Notes: generated from the sequence alone by a model not told the origin. Positions 8,021 through 17,814 are shown, counted from the stretch's first letter. The stretch is DNA of 64,000 nt from Bacillota bacterium (GCA_023459915.1 JAEWSN010000207.1:34223-98222); one strand, 5' to 3'. Program-made: numbers and translations.

Positions 8021-9058
8021 ATGAAGCACAGTTTTCGAAACGATTACGGGGAGGGCGCGCATCCCGCGCTCCTGAAAGCCCTGATGGAAACAAACACCGT
8101 CCAGCAGGATGGCTATGGCGAAGACCGGTACTGCCGGGAGGCCGCCGACATGATTCGTGCCCGGCTGGGCAGGGAGGATGCGGTCATCCACTTCCTCAGC
8201 GGTGGCACCCAGACCAATCTCATCGCCATCTCTTCCGCCCTGCGCCCGCATGAGGCGGCCATCGCCGCGGAAACAGGCCACATCCTGGTGCACGAAACCG
8301 GTGCGATTGAGGCCACCGGCCACAAGGTCATCGCCATGCCGGCCGAGGGCGGCAAGCTCTCCGCCGCTGCCATCCAGGCCGCCGTGGACGCGCACACCGA
8401 CGAGCACATGGTCAAACCGGCACTGGTATACCTTTCCCAATCCACGGAAATCGGTTCCATTTACCACAAAGGAGAACTCGAGGCGATCCGGGCGGTCTGC
8501 GATCGCAACCGGCTGCTGTTGTATGTCGATGGGGCCCGGCTGGGATCCGCGCTCACCGCGGCATCGGGTGATGTCACCCTGGCGGATATGGCCCGGCTCA
8601 CGGACGCCTTCTATATCGGCGGAACTAAAAACGGTGCGCTGCTCGGGGAGGCCCTGGTGCTGAACAACCCGTCGCTGCAGCAGGACTTCCGCTTCCACAT
8701 GAAGCAAAAGGGCGCACTGCTGGCCAAGGGCCGCATCATCGGGCTGCAATTCCGGGAATTGTTCCGGGACAACCTGTTTTTTGATTTGGCCCAACACGCG
8801 AATCGCATGGCCGCCCGAATGCGGGATGGCATCGCCACATCCGGGTTTGCTTTTTTGACAGATTCTCCCACCAACCAGATTTTCCCCATCCTGCCCGACA
8901 CCTTGATCCAGCGGTTGCAGGAGCACTACGGATTCTACGTCTGGGCCAGGGAGACCGATACCAGCTCCTCCATTCGGCTCGTCACCTCATGGGCCACGCC
9001 GGATGCGGTGGTGGAGGCATTTCTTGAGGATTTTGCCCGCGCGGCGGCGGACAGATGA
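8021..9058 (+). CDS. ltaE: Low-specificity threonine aldolase (PLP)
   Basis: A 345-residue fold-type I PLP enzyme. It cleaves L-threonine or allo-threonine to glycine and acetaldehyde. Recognisable elements are the N-terminal RNDYGEGAHPALL, the DGYGEDRYCREAADMIR stretch, HFLSGGTQTNL, the HVDGARL equivalent YVDGARLGSAL, and the PLP lysine K203 in GGTKNGALLGE. The length is normal for the family. An AGGGAGGA box at about 8009-8016 precedes the ATG. It stands alone, converging on the next gene with a 7-nt gap. The related beta-eliminating lyases (tryptophanase type) are much longer, so aldolase is preferred. Confidence 0.9.
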   Translation: MKHSFRNDYGEGAHPALLKALMETNTVQQDGYGEDRYCREAADMIRARLGREDAVIHFLSGGTQTNLIAISSALRPHEAAIAAETGHILVHETGAIEATGHKVIAMPAEGGKLSAAAIQAAVDAHTDEHMVKPALVYLSQSTEIGSIYHKGELEAIRAVCDRNRLLLYVDGARLGSALTAASGDVTLADMARLTDAFYIGGTKNGALLGEALVLNNPSLQQDFRFHMKQKGALLAKGRIIGLQFRELFRDNLFFDLAQHANRMAARMRDGIATSGFAFLTDSPTNQIFPILPDTLIQRLQEHYGFYVWARETDTSSSIRLVTSWATPDAVVEAFLEDFARAAADR

Positions 9059-9065
9059 CAGCCCC

Positions 9066-9641
9066 TCACCCGTGATACCGAAACCGGACAGGCGCTTCGG
9101 CCAACCGCTTGTCCACCCGGATTTGCCGGCGGATGTCGTGGTTGTGGAACACCAGCCGCTCAATCGTCGCCCACAGGAACACCCATCCGCCGATGGACAG
9201 CCCTTCGAGGAGGGTGCCGGTCAGCACCCCCTCGGGCAGGACGCTGCCCAGATAGTACCCGCTGGAGATGAACGCCACAAAAATCAGAAACTTAAAGATC
9301 GCCTGCCGGTAAGATTGGCGGATATCCATCTCCAACGAGAAAAGAATAAAGTCGAAGTAGTTGCGGAGCCCGGCCACCACGCGCGTCTCCAGGCTTTCAT
9401 CCTGAACCTGACGGGGGATGTCGATGCGCAGGGCAACCGGCAACCTCAGCGGCATGTCCTCGGAGCTCTGGTGAAGATACTGGAGCAGGGAGTCGTCCAG
9501 GTCGCGCCGGCGGAGCGGCGCGGAGTCCCATTCATTGAAGAAATCGGCATACACATCCACGGAAACAGGAATGATGTAAGCCCCCGTGTCCGGATCCCTG
9601 TCGTAGAAGCGGGCAAGCATGGCAGCCGGTTTCTGGCGCAT
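9066..9641 (-). CDS. Conserved-looking two-span membrane protein, function unknown
   Basis: I do not recognise a named family. The 191-residue protein has a soluble N-terminal part of about 105 residues containing VYADFFNEWDSAPLRRRDLD and an arginine-rich amphipathic stretch. Two membrane spans follow (about 115-135, IFKFLIFVAFISSGYYLGSV, and 142-162, LEGLSIGGWVFLWATIERLV), then a basic C-terminus. GGGAGG lies 7 nt before the ATG. It begins 14 nt after the aldo/keto reductase and is probably cotranscribed with it. Confidence 0.6.
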   Translation of the reverse strand: MRQKPAAMLARFYDRDPDTGAYIIPVSVDVYADFFNEWDSAPLRRRDLDDSLLQYLHQSSEDMPLRLPVALRIDIPRQVQDESLETRVVAGLRNYFDFILFSLEMDIRQSYRQAIFKFLIFVAFISSGYYLGSVLPEGVLTGTLLEGLSIGGWVFLWATIERLVFHNHDIRRQIRVDKRLAEAPVRFRYHG

Positions 9642-9655
9642 GGGGCACCTCCCTG

Positions 9656-10687
9656 TCAGCTGTTGACCAGCACTTCACCGGCAAGCACCCGCTTGTAGTC
9701 CTCCAGATTCCGGCGCAGCAGGTTGGGCGTATCGAGATCGTAGGGGCACTGGGCCTTGCACTGCCCGCAATCCAGACAATTCTCAATGTTCATCATCTTC
9801 TCCTGCTGCTCCGCGGTGAGCCAGCCGGCCGAAGGCGCGCGCCGCAGCAGCAGGGACATGCGGGCACAGGTGTTGATCTCGATGCCCACAGGACACGGCA
9901 TGCAGTAGCCGCATCCTCGGCAAAACTCGCCCATCAGCTCCAGACGGTCCTTCGCGATCAGCGCTTCCCGTTCCGGGGTCATTTCCGGCGGCTGCGCCAT
10001 GTAGGCGAGGAACTCATCGAGCTCGGATTCGCGCTGGATGCCCCAGATGGGCAGCACATTGTCGTACTTGTCCATGAACGCGTAGGCCGCGGCCGAATCG
10101 GTGATGAGTCCCCCGGACAACGCCTTCATCGCAATGAAGCCCATGTCCGCCTTTTTGCAATGCGCAACCAGGGCCAGCTCCTTGTCGGTGGACAGGTAGC
10201 TGAACGGAAACTGCAAGGTGTCGTACAATCCGGAATCAATGCATTCCTGCGCCAATCCCAGCTTGTGGTTGGTGAACCCGATGAACCGCACCTTGCCCTG
10301 GCGTTTGGCCTCCGCCATCGCCTCATACATGCCTGTTCCATCCCCGGGCCTGTAGCAGGTCGGCGGATTGTGGAACTGATAGATGTCGATATAATCTGTC
10401 CCCAGTGTTTTCAGGGAGGTTTCAAGATTGTCCCAAAAACCCTCCGGTGTGCGGGCCATCGCCTTTGTCGCGATCACAATCCTGTCGCGCATGCCGGCAA
10501 AGGCCTTGCCCAGCTTCGCCTCGCTGTCGGAATAGGCGCGGGCCGTGTCGTAAAACGTGATGCCGCCTTCGAACGCCTTTCGAAGGATGCGCACCGCGGT
10601 ATCCATATCCGCCCGCTGTACCGGCAACGCGCCAAACGCGTTCTTGTTCGACTGAATGCCTGTTCTTCCCAAAGTGACTGTGGACAT
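9656..10687 (-). CDS. Aldo/keto reductase with C-terminal ferredoxin-like [4Fe-4S] domain
   Basis: A 343-residue protein. The N-terminal (beta/alpha)8 barrel (about 1-260) has the usual active-site set: Asp and Tyr in YDTARAYSDSE, Lys in VIATKAM and His in IYQFHNP. The C-terminal 80 residues carry two cysteine clusters, CRGCGYCMPCP and CLDCGQCKAQCP, expected to hold [4Fe-4S] centres. This architecture is common in anaerobes and suggests electron transfer beyond NAD(P)H. The substrate is unknown. AAAGGAG precedes the ATG at 10687. The gene starts a two-gene operon with the small membrane protein and is divergent from azlCD. Confidence 0.9.
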   Translation of the reverse strand: MSTVTLGRTGIQSNKNAFGALPVQRADMDTAVRILRKAFEGGITFYDTARAYSDSEAKLGKAFAGMRDRIVIATKAMARTPEGFWDNLETSLKTLGTDYIDIYQFHNPPTCYRPGDGTGMYEAMAEAKRQGKVRFIGFTNHKLGLAQECIDSGLYDTLQFPFSYLSTDKELALVAHCKKADMGFIAMKALSGGLITDSAAAYAFMDKYDNVLPIWGIQRESELDEFLAYMAQPPEMTPEREALIAKDRLELMGEFCRGCGYCMPCPVGIEINTCARMSLLLRRAPSAGWLTAEQQEKMMNIENCLDCGQCKAQCPYDLDTPNLLRRNLEDYKRVLAGEVLVNS

Positions 10688-10971
10688 GTTGACTCCTTTC
10701 GAACCATGCGTGTTCTCTTTCCATTCTGACCTGATTCGCGTCATCACGCAAGTCCATCCCATCCCGCAGAGGGTTGCTCCGGCCGTTGGGCATCCAAAAC
10801 AATTTCTTCCTGAATCATGCTCCCACAACGGCCGATATGATGTTCCTGTTCACACGCCAACTGCCACAAGTGACCGTTCCGGATATATCGCGCCCCCGCA
10901 ATAGGCAAAAGGCCGCACTCCCTGCTACAATGAATGGGATTGCGTATTGCATCCCACAAGGAGGATGTCAC

Positions 10972-11844
10972 ATGGTCCGCCCGGTCACCTGGTACACAAA
11001 AGGCTTGCGCGATGGCATCCCCATCGCACTGGGATATCTGGCTGTCGCCTTCACGCTCGGCATCGCGGCCGTGGGGCACGGCCTCACGCCGTTCCAGGCA
11101 TTTCTCATGTCGCTGACCAACAACACCTCGGCCGGCCAGTTCGCGGCGCTTGGCGTCATTGCGGGCAGCGGCTCCTATCTGGTCAACGCCATGACGCAGG
11201 CGGTCATCAACCTGCGGTATTGCCTGATGTCCGCCGCGCTTTCACAGAAGATCGATCCCCGCACCCCGTTTTTCCATCGCTGGATCATCGCCTTCGATGT
11301 CACCGACGAGGTCTTTGCCCTCTCCGTTTCGGTGGAGGGGCCGCTGAGCCCGTGGTACAGCTACGGGCTGATGACCATGGCCATTCCGGGATGGGCTGTC
11401 GGCACCCTGCTGGGCGGCATCTCGGGCAACCTGCTGCCCGCGCGCGTGCTGTCGGCCATGGGCGTGGCGCTGTTCGGCATGTTTCTGGCCATCATCCTGC
11501 CCCCGGCACGAAAGAACCGGGTCCTCGCGTGGCTCATCCCCATCGCCATGGCCTCGAGCCTCGCCGCAGCCTCTGCACCCGGACTTCGCGCGCTTTCCCC
11601 CGGGATGCGCGTGATTGTGCTGACCCTGACCCTTGCCGGCCTGGCCGCCACCTTCTTTCCCCTGCCGGATCAACCGCCGCCGGCACAAGGTGATGCCGAT
11701 GCGCAGGGCGGTGCCGATGCATCAAACCAGCCCCCCCGGCAGGGTCTGCCCCCCCGGCAGGCTCCGTCGGATCCTGCGGCGCCACACGCCCGAAGCAACG
11801 CGGGCACATCCCCCAAACTGAGTGAACGAGGTGGTCCGGCATGA
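10972..11844 (+). CDS. azlC: AzlC-family branched-chain amino acid exporter, large subunit
   Basis: A 290-residue membrane protein. The AzlC motif TNNTSAGQFAALGVIA and the NLRYCLMSAALSQKI helix are clear, and the core of about 235 residues is normal. AzlC and AzlD together export branched-chain amino acids or analogues such as azaleucine. The C-terminus is unusual: about 50 extra residues rich in Pro, Gln and Ala (PPRQGLPPRQAP), encoded by a short direct repeat near 11730-11762 and probably disordered. AAGGAGG (10958-10964) lies 7 nt before the ATG at 10972. The stop overlaps the azlD start as ATGA. Confidence 0.92.
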   Translation: MVRPVTWYTKGLRDGIPIALGYLAVAFTLGIAAVGHGLTPFQAFLMSLTNNTSAGQFAALGVIAGSGSYLVNAMTQAVINLRYCLMSAALSQKIDPRTPFFHRWIIAFDVTDEVFALSVSVEGPLSPWYSYGLMTMAIPGWAVGTLLGGISGNLLPARVLSAMGVALFGMFLAIILPPARKNRVLAWLIPIAMASSLAAASAPGLRALSPGMRVIVLTLTLAGLAATFFPLPDQPPPAQGDADAQGGADASNQPPRQGLPPRQAPSDPAAPHARSNAGTSPKLSERGGPA

Positions 11845-12170
11845 CAAACAACCCGTTGGTTCACATTCTGGTCATGGCCGGCGTCACCTATCTCATCCGG
11901 GTGCTGCCGCTGCTGCTGATCCGCCGTCCCATCGAAAACCGCTGGATTCGCTCCTTTCTTTTCTATGTGCCTTATGTGACACTGGCTGTGATGACCTTCC
12001 CCGCCATTCTCTCCGCGACCGGCAGCTTTTGGACCGGCCTCGCGGGGTTTTTGACGGCCGGTGTGCTCGCCTGGCTGGACAAGGGCCTGTTCCGGGTCGC
12101 GGCCGGGGCTTGCGCGGTGGTGTTTGTGCTGGAGCTGCTGCTGCCGCTGGCCGGATTTCCCATTTCATAG
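11841..12170 (+). CDS. azlD: AzlD-family small subunit
   Basis: A 109-residue membrane protein with three to four hydrophobic segments and the family motif THLIRVLPL...RRPIENRWIRSFLFYVPYVTLAVMTFPAIL. It is the obligate partner of AzlC in branched-chain amino acid export. It starts in the ATGA overlap with azlC, a strong sign of translational coupling. The length is normal. Confidence 0.93.
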   Translation: MTNNPLVHILVMAGVTYLIRVLPLLLIRRPIENRWIRSFLFYVPYVTLAVMTFPAILSATGSFWTGLAGFLTAGVLAWLDKGLFRVAAGACAVVFVLELLLPLAGFPIS

Positions 12171-12245
12171 TACAATAAAGGGAATTGCTTCATTAAGTAC
12201 GCGGGTCATGTTCCAGACCATGACGGAGACCGGAAAGGACGTTTC

Positions 12246-15200
12246 ATGTCTTCACCCGAAACAGACACCGCCCCCATTCGCAATCTCGCAAAATACCGTG
12301 CGGCCTGGCATTCCAGCGCCGCAGACATCAACCATACCGCCCACCTGGTGACAGATGGCATCTATGGCGCATACGGGAAGCCGGATTCCCGGGGGATCGG
12401 CACAGAACCCGCAGCCGGCGGCAACCTTCCCCAAAGCGCATGGCACAGCGGCGGTGGACATCGGGAATGGATCCGGATCGATTTGGGCGCGGTTTCCGTG
12501 TTGCACCACATCGACATCCATTGGGGAACGTCCACTGCCGAACGCTACGACATCCAAATTGTCCCCGCGCAGGCACAGCAAAAGGATGCCACCGTGCCTT
12601 CCGCCGGCAGGGGGATTCCGGAAGCGGACTGGCAAACCATCGCGACCGGTCAGGGACAGGAGCAGGACGTCACGCAAACGCCGCTGAACGGGCAATCCGC
12701 CCGTCATGTCCGGATTCTTTGTCACGCCGCCACCGGCGACCGCTTCATCATCCGGGAAGTGGAGATACTGGGGTCGAACCGGTTGACGTACACACTGGCG
12801 GACCTTCCGGCCCCGACCGAAACCATGCAGCCGTTGAAAGGTGGCAACTGGCGGGTGCAACGGGCCTCCGAGGTGCCGGCCGACGGCGCCGCCCTGTGCG
12901 AGCCTGCCTTCGACGATTCAGCCTGGCTGCCCGCCTCCGTCCCGGACACAATTCTGGTTTCCTACCTCAAGGCCGGCGCCATTCCGGATCCCAATCATGA
13001 TGACTGGCAGGATCAGATATCCGACAGCTTCTTCACGGCGGACTTCTGGTACCGGAATCATTTTGACATCCCGGTTGAACGCAGCGGCCGTCAGGTGGTG
13101 CTTGCCTTTGACGCCCTGAACTGGAAGGCGGATGTCTTCTTCAACGGCCATCACCTGAAAAACCCGCTCCCGGACAGGGAAAAATCCGTTGAGGGCGGGT
13201 TCATCCGCGGCCAGTTCCCGGTCACCCCGTATGTGAAATTCGGGCAGAAAAACGTGCTGGCCGTCCGCATTTATGCCAATGACACCCCTGAGTTCGGCCA
13301 TCTGGTACAGGGACCGGACGGCCCGGTGCTCAACAACAAGGCCGGCGAGGGCGAGAAAATCATGGTCTCCTCCCAGGGACTTGCCGAAGGCCCCTGGAAC
13401 AACGGCGGCCGGCTGGGGCTCGACAGTCCCACCTTCCACAGCGCCATCGGCTGGGACTGGATCCCCACCGTCCGTGGACGCGACATCGGCCTGTACAACG
13501 ATGTCTGCCTGCGCTTTGAAGGCCCGGTCGCTCTCGAGGATCCCTGGATGATCACCAGGCTGTCCATCGGGGAGAACAAGGCGGACATCGAAGCGGTGGA
13601 TCTCGCGGCAGGCTGCATGGCCGCCGCGCCGTCCGACGCAAGAGGGGATGCCGGGACCATGGCGGGCATCGAGACCGTGACAGGCGTTGAATCCCTGACG
13701 GGCATCGAGACCTCGACGGGCATTGAATCCCTGACGGGCATTGAGGCCCTGGCAGATGGCAACACAGCGACCCATTGGGTGTTCAACGCGCCCGCCGGCA
13801 GCGCGTTCACGCTCGACCTGGGCAGGACAACCCCGGTTGGCTGCGTGGTGATCCGCTGGGGCGAGGTGCCGGACACCGCCGCCTATGAAAGCCAGAACGC
13901 CAGGCGCTTCCGCCTGGAATCCTCCGTCGATGGCCAAAACTGGCAGCTGTTCGACGCATATCCCGGCGGTGAGATTGAGGCCCGCTGGTTCGGGCCACAA
14001 AAAGCCGCTCCATATGCCGGCACCGACAGCCATTTCGGCCAAAATGTCGCCAACAGCCTGGAAGGCCCCACCGGACGGGTGGTCATGGATCTGCGGGAAC
14101 ATGGCGCCGGCATGGTGCCGCTGACGGAGGCCGCGCCCGCGCCAATCCGCTATCTGCGCTTTACGACCCTGGAATGGATGACCAGTGTCAATTCCGCCCA
14201 CGGCAGCCTGCCACCCAAGTTTCAAGCCATCCAGGTCTATGCGGAACCGCTGGACAAAATGGAACAGAGCATGGTCCGCACGTACCGGCTGGACGACACA
14301 GTCGCCAGTCTCACCTTCCGGACGGAGGTTCGCAACCATACCGCCGCGCCGGTGGAGGCGGTGGTCTCCGGAACCGTTCAGCCAGGCGGCCTCTCTTTCT
14401 CCAAAACCGTCACCCTCGCGCCACTTGAGGTTCGCACGGTGGAAGTTGCGGATCTCACCTTGCGCCAGCCCCGGTTGTGGTGGCCCAACACCTATGGGGA
14501 ACCCTTCCTGTATACCGCCTCCGTATCGGCCATTGTCGGAGACAGCGTTTCCGCAAGCAAATCCTTCCGCTTCGGGGTCCGGGAGTTCACCTGCCCCATC
14601 GACGGGAACCGGCTCACCCTGTTCTGCAACGGTACGCGCATCGTCGCCAGGGGCGGCAACTGGGGCATGGACGACGCGCTGAAGCTCGACCGGGCACAGG
14701 CCTACGACGACAAGGTCCGTCTCACGGCGGAAGCCAATCTGGTGATGATCCGCAACTGGGTGGGACAGACGCACAACGAGGCATTCTATGACGCCTGTGA
14801 CAAATATGGCATTCTGGTCTGGGATGACTTCTGGCTGGCCAACCCCGCCGACGGGCCCGATCCGAAGGATGAGGCCATGTTCATCCAGAACGCGATGGAC
14901 AAGACCCGCCGGTTCCGGCACCACGCCTCGCTGGCCCTGTACTGTGGACGAAACGAGGCAAATCCGCCGCCATCGCTGGATGAGGCCATGCGAACGCTCA
15001 CGGAGGCGCTCGACGGCACCCGCATCTATCTGCCGAACTCGGCGGCCGCCCCGGTGGGCAGTGGCGGCGGTTACGCGCTGCGGCATCCGCGCCAATACTT
15101 CGACGATGTGCCGGACGTGACGCTGCGCAGCGAAATGGGCATCCCCAACATACCGGACATCGAGAGCATCCACCGGTTCCTGGAGCCGGAACACCGCTGG

Positions 15201-16259
15201 CCCGTCAGCGAGGCCTGGGCGCTGCACGACTTCACGTTCTACATGAACGGACCTGCCAACACCTATGTGGAGGCCCTGACACATTACAGGTCCTTATCCT
15301 TCGAGCCCGTGCCTAGCCCCGGGTTTGTCTGGGGATCCACCCCCGCGCTGACCCACGCGGAGCATCCGGATTTCCTGGCCTACAAGGAAAACGTGCTGCG
15401 GATGCTGTCCGCACTGGGACAGGAAGCCACCCTCAAGGACTTCTCCCGCATCGCCCAGATGATCAACTACGATCACCACCGGGCCATGTTCGAGGGATTG
15501 TCCGTAAAACGCTCGAACGGCGCGCTGATGTGGATGAGCCAATCCTCCTTCCCGTCCTTCATGTGGCAAACCTATGACTACTTCCTCGCCACCAATGGCG
15601 GGTATTTTGGCCTGAAGGCGGCCTGCCAGCCCACGCATGCCGTACTGGATCCGCGCACGGAGGAAATCGTGCTGGCCAACGCCACGCCGAACCATTACCC
15701 GGGCGTCACCACCACGGCCGTGCTCCATGATCTCCATGGGCGCGCGGTTTCCGAAAAGACCTATCAAACCGCGCTGCTGGGCCCCGACAGCTACGGCGTT
15801 GTGCTGGACCGGCTGGATTGCAGCCAATCCACCACCGATGTGGTGTTCCTGCGACTGACCGTCCGGGATGGCACCGGCGACGTGCTCGGGGACAATCTGT
15901 ACTGGTACAACCGGCGGGAATATCAGAATTACCGGGCATTGGGCGACCTGCCCCAAACCGGCCTGACGCTGACCGCCTCACCGGTCGAAACGCTCGAGAA
16001 CGGGCATGTGCGGCGCACCTTCACCCTGGCCAACCCCACCGGCACACCCGCGCTGCAGGCCCGGTTGGTGGCTGTGAATCCGCAAACCGGAGATGCCATC
16101 ACACCCGTATTCTGGAGCGACAACTACCTGTGCCTCATGCCGGGTGAATCGCGCGCCATCACGGCCGAACACGCCCCGACCACCGACGCCGTCGGCAATC
16201 CCGTCCCTTGCCGGTACAGGCTGGATGGATGGAATGTGGCCGAGCAGGAGATGGGATGA
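12246..16259 (+). CDS. Multidomain GH2 glycosidase (mannosidase/glucosaminidase-like clade) with two discoidin-like modules
   Basis: A 1337-residue protein. Residues about 10-180 form an F5/8-type C module, about 190-450 the GH2 sugar-binding jelly roll (NWRVQRASEV...SVPDTI), about 500-680 a second discoidin-like module, about 690-800 an Ig-like domain, about 805-1150 the TIM barrel, and the rest C-terminal beta domains. The proposed acid/base is E904 in YCGRNEANPP and the nucleophile E963 in LRSEMGIPN, as in GH2 beta-mannosidases and exo-glucosaminidases. There is no signal peptide, so it should act in the cytoplasm on imported oligosaccharides. A run of five hexapeptides (G[IV]E[TS][VLS]T type, residues 474-503) joins the jelly roll to the second discoidin module. 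Exact sugar specificity is not readable. Confidence 0.88.
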   Translation: MSSPETDTAPIRNLAKYRAAWHSSAADINHTAHLVTDGIYGAYGKPDSRGIGTEPAAGGNLPQSAWHSGGGHREWIRIDLGAVSVLHHIDIHWGTSTAERYDIQIVPAQAQQKDATVPSAGRGIPEADWQTIATGQGQEQDVTQTPLNGQSARHVRILCHAATGDRFIIREVEILGSNRLTYTLADLPAPTETMQPLKGGNWRVQRASEVPADGAALCEPAFDDSAWLPASVPDTILVSYLKAGAIPDPNHDDWQDQISDSFFTADFWYRNHFDIPVERSGRQVVLAFDALNWKADVFFNGHHLKNPLPDREKSVEGGFIRGQFPVTPYVKFGQKNVLAVRIYANDTPEFGHLVQGPDGPVLNNKAGEGEKIMVSSQGLAEGPWNNGGRLGLDSPTFHSAIGWDWIPTVRGRDIGLYNDVCLRFEGPVALEDPWMITRLSIGENKADIEAVDLAAGCMAAAPSDARGDAGTMAGIETVTGVESLTGIETSTGIESLTGIEALADGNTATHWVFNAPAGSAFTLDLGRTTPVGCVVIRWGEVPDTAAYESQNARRFRLESSVDGQNWQLFDAYPGGEIEARWFGPQKAAPYAGTDSHFGQNVANSLEGPTGRVVMDLREHGAGMVPLTEAAPAPIRYLRFTTLEWMTSVNSAHGSLPPKFQAIQVYAEPLDKMEQSMVRTYRLDDTVASLTFRTEVRNHTAAPVEAVVSGTVQPGGLSFSKTVTLAPLEVRTVEVADLTLRQPRLWWPNTYGEPFLYTASVSAIVGDSVSASKSFRFGVREFTCPIDGNRLTLFCNGTRIVARGGNWGMDDALKLDRAQAYDDKVRLTAEANLVMIRNWVGQTHNEAFYDACDKYGILVWDDFWLANPADGPDPKDEAMFIQNAMDKTRRFRHHASLALYCGRNEANPPPSLDEAMRTLTEALDGTRIYLPNSAAAPVGSGGGYALRHPRQYFDDVPDVTLRSEMGIPNIPDIESIHRFLEPEHRWPVSEAWALHDFTFYMNGPANTYVEALTHYRSLSFEPVPSPGFVWGSTPALTHAEHPDFLAYKENVLRMLSALGQEATLKDFSRIAQMINYDHHRAMFEGLSVKRSNGALMWMSQSSFPSFMWQTYDYFLATNGGYFGLKAACQPTHAVLDPRTEEIVLANATPNHYPGVTTTAVLHDLHGRAVSEKTYQTALLGPDSYGVVLDRLDCSQSTTDVVFLRLTVRDGTGDVLGDNLYWYNRREYQNYRALGDLPQTGLTLTASPVETLENGHVRRTFTLANPTGTPALQARLVAVNPQTGDAITPVFWSDNYLCLMPGESRAITAEHAPTTDAVGNPVPCRYRLDGWNVAEQEMG
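13665..13754. repeat. 18-bp in-frame tandem repeat within the GH2 gene
   Basis: Five 18-bp units begin with GGC at 13665, 13683, 13701, 13719 and 13737. They encode GIETVT, GVESLT, GIETST, GIESLT and GIEALA and form the interdomain linker of the GH2 protein. Units two and four are nearly identical, as are one and three, suggesting expansion of a 36-bp dimer. Confidence 0.85.
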
Positions 16260-16290
16260 ACCACAGACCCACACGCGCGTCTGCTGCATG

Positions 16291-17121
16291 CTACTTCACG
16301 CCGACACGCATGCGGTAACAGAAGTTCAGTGGGTAGGTCCCATCACCCATCCGCTGCCGCACAGTCTGCGTGAACACGTCAATGGCCGTCTCGAGTGACG
16401 GTTCCCCGGCTTTGCGCAAGGCCTGAAGACCGCCCTGGCTGAGTGCGATGGCGATGAATCGCTCCGCGTCGCAGGGTTCCGTATTGGCAAAGACGATCTC
16501 ACGCACATATCGGAACTGACCGTACTCCCGAAGGTGCTGCAAATGATGGTTTTTGTCCCAGCGGACAAAGCTGTCCCTGGTTTTTGCATTGGTTTTCTCC
16601 AACGCGTGTGCCACAACGAACAACTTGTTGTAAGCCTGCTCCGCCTCCCAGTGACAGACCGGCGGCCAGTCGCAGTCGTACGCGGCGAAGATGCCTCCCG
16701 GCTTGAGCACACGGTGGGCTTCCCGCAATGTGGTTTCGGGATTCATCCAGTGGAAGGACTGGGAGCAGGTCATGATGTCCACGCTTTCATCCGAAAAACC
16801 GGTTGCGTCGGAGAACGCCTGCTTGAATGCCAGATTGGCCTGGGCCTTCCCTTTTTCCCGCGCAATGGCCAGCATGTCCAGACTCGGCTCTATGCCGACC
16901 ACCCGTTCGGAAACCTCGCACCACATGAGCGTGGACAATCCGGTTCCGCACCCCAGATCCACTGTCAAAGCAGGTTTCCCGCCCAAATAACGCAACAGCA
17001 TTTCCCGCATCTGATGCGGCGCGGACGGTCGGGCACGATCATACAAGTCCGCAAATCCCGTGAAACGGTCCGCGTTCTTTTTCAAGTCATCATGGGAGGA
17101 AAGGCTTGTCGATTGCGACAT
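16291..17121 (-). CDS. Class I SAM-dependent methyltransferase
   Basis: A 276-residue soluble enzyme. The SAM-binding motif I is VDLGCGTGLST, followed by the acidic residue in VVGIEPSLDML, then DIMTCSQSFHWM (motif IV region) and REAHRVLKPGGIFAAYD (post-motif), the pattern of Methyltransf_11/25 proteins of the UbiE/BioC type. The substrate is unknown; such proteins often methylate small molecules. It is followed on the same strand, after 66 nt upstream, by the acetyltransferase gene and may share its transcript. Confidence 0.85.
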   Translation of the reverse strand: MSQSTSLSSHDDLKKNADRFTGFADLYDRARPSAPHQMREMLLRYLGGKPALTVDLGCGTGLSTLMWCEVSERVVGIEPSLDMLAIAREKGKAQANLAFKQAFSDATGFSDESVDIMTCSQSFHWMNPETTLREAHRVLKPGGIFAAYDCDWPPVCHWEAEQAYNKLFVVAHALEKTNAKTRDSFVRWDKNHHLQHLREYGQFRYVREIVFANTEPCDAERFIAIALSQGGLQALRKAGEPSLETAIDVFTQTVRQRMGDGTYPLNFCYRMRVGVK

Positions 17122-17187
17122 GGACGTCCCCTTTCGGACAGGCAGACTGCATGCTGTGCCTGCGGGTGAATGTGCCGGCCTCCCTGC

Positions 17188-17733
17188 TCACATGCCCCGC
17201 ATGCGGTTGAAATCCGCCTTCAGAATATCCATGAACACTTCATCGTGAAACTGTCCGCGGACATAGTAGGATTGCCGGCGACGGCCCATCTCCCGGAACC
17301 CAACCTTCCCGTAGCACCGAATGGCATTTTCGTTGAACGAGAACACCCGAAGCATCACATTGTTCAGGTTCAATGTGTCGAACGCGTGGGCCAGCAGCAG
17401 ATTGAGCACCTCGACGCCATACCCCTTGCCGCGATTTTCCGCTTCCCCGATGAACAGCCCCACCTCGGCGCATTGCCGGAGGGCATCGATTTGGTGAAGC
17501 CCGCAGTTGCCCAGCAACTGATGGTCCGCCTTTCGGATGATGGCGAATTGGTTTGTACCGGCGTTTTTCTTGATCCACTCCTTCTCATCCTCCACCGACA
17601 TGACCCGGCAGGTGTTGCCCAACCCGTCGGTCACAAGCGGATCACTGAGCCACCGCACATAGGTCTCCGCGTCCTCGACCTGCATGGGCGAAAGATAGAT
17701 TCTGTCCCCGTTGAGCTTGTTGACATACTTCAT
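17188..17733 (-). CDS. GNAT-family N-acetyltransferase (RimJ/RimL-like)
   Basis: A 181-residue acetyltransferase of the Acetyltransf_3 type. The sequence runs from DRIYLSPMQVEDAETYVRWLSDP, a typical RimJ/RimL opening, through GLFIGEAENRGKGYGVEVLNLLL (acetyl-CoA pyrophosphate loop, R/Q-x-x-G-x-G/A-like RGKGYG) to FSFNENAIRCYGKVGFREMGRRRQSYYVRGQFHDEVFMDIL. The acceptor could be an alanine N-terminus, spermidine or a small amine. GGGAGGG lies 7 nt before the ATG at 17733; the longer frame upstream lacks a ribosome binding site. Confidence 0.88.
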   Translation of the reverse strand: MKYVNKLNGDRIYLSPMQVEDAETYVRWLSDPLVTDGLGNTCRVMSVEDEKEWIKKNAGTNQFAIIRKADHQLLGNCGLHQIDALRQCAEVGLFIGEAENRGKGYGVEVLNLLLAHAFDTLNLNNVMLRVFSFNENAIRCYGKVGFREMGRRRQSYYVRGQFHDEVFMDILKADFNRMRGM

Positions 17734-17814
17734 CCGATGTCCCTCCCGTTCACGGTTTTCCACATCATACGTTTTCCCGATGCAGTTGACAACACCCAAC
17801 TTCCTGCCTCCTTT

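Noticed and set aside
12918..15284. 788-codon open frame opposite the GH2 gene
   Set aside because: It is a shadow of the GH2 reading frame with no recognisable domain; the GH2 frame has catalytic motifs and a normal start.
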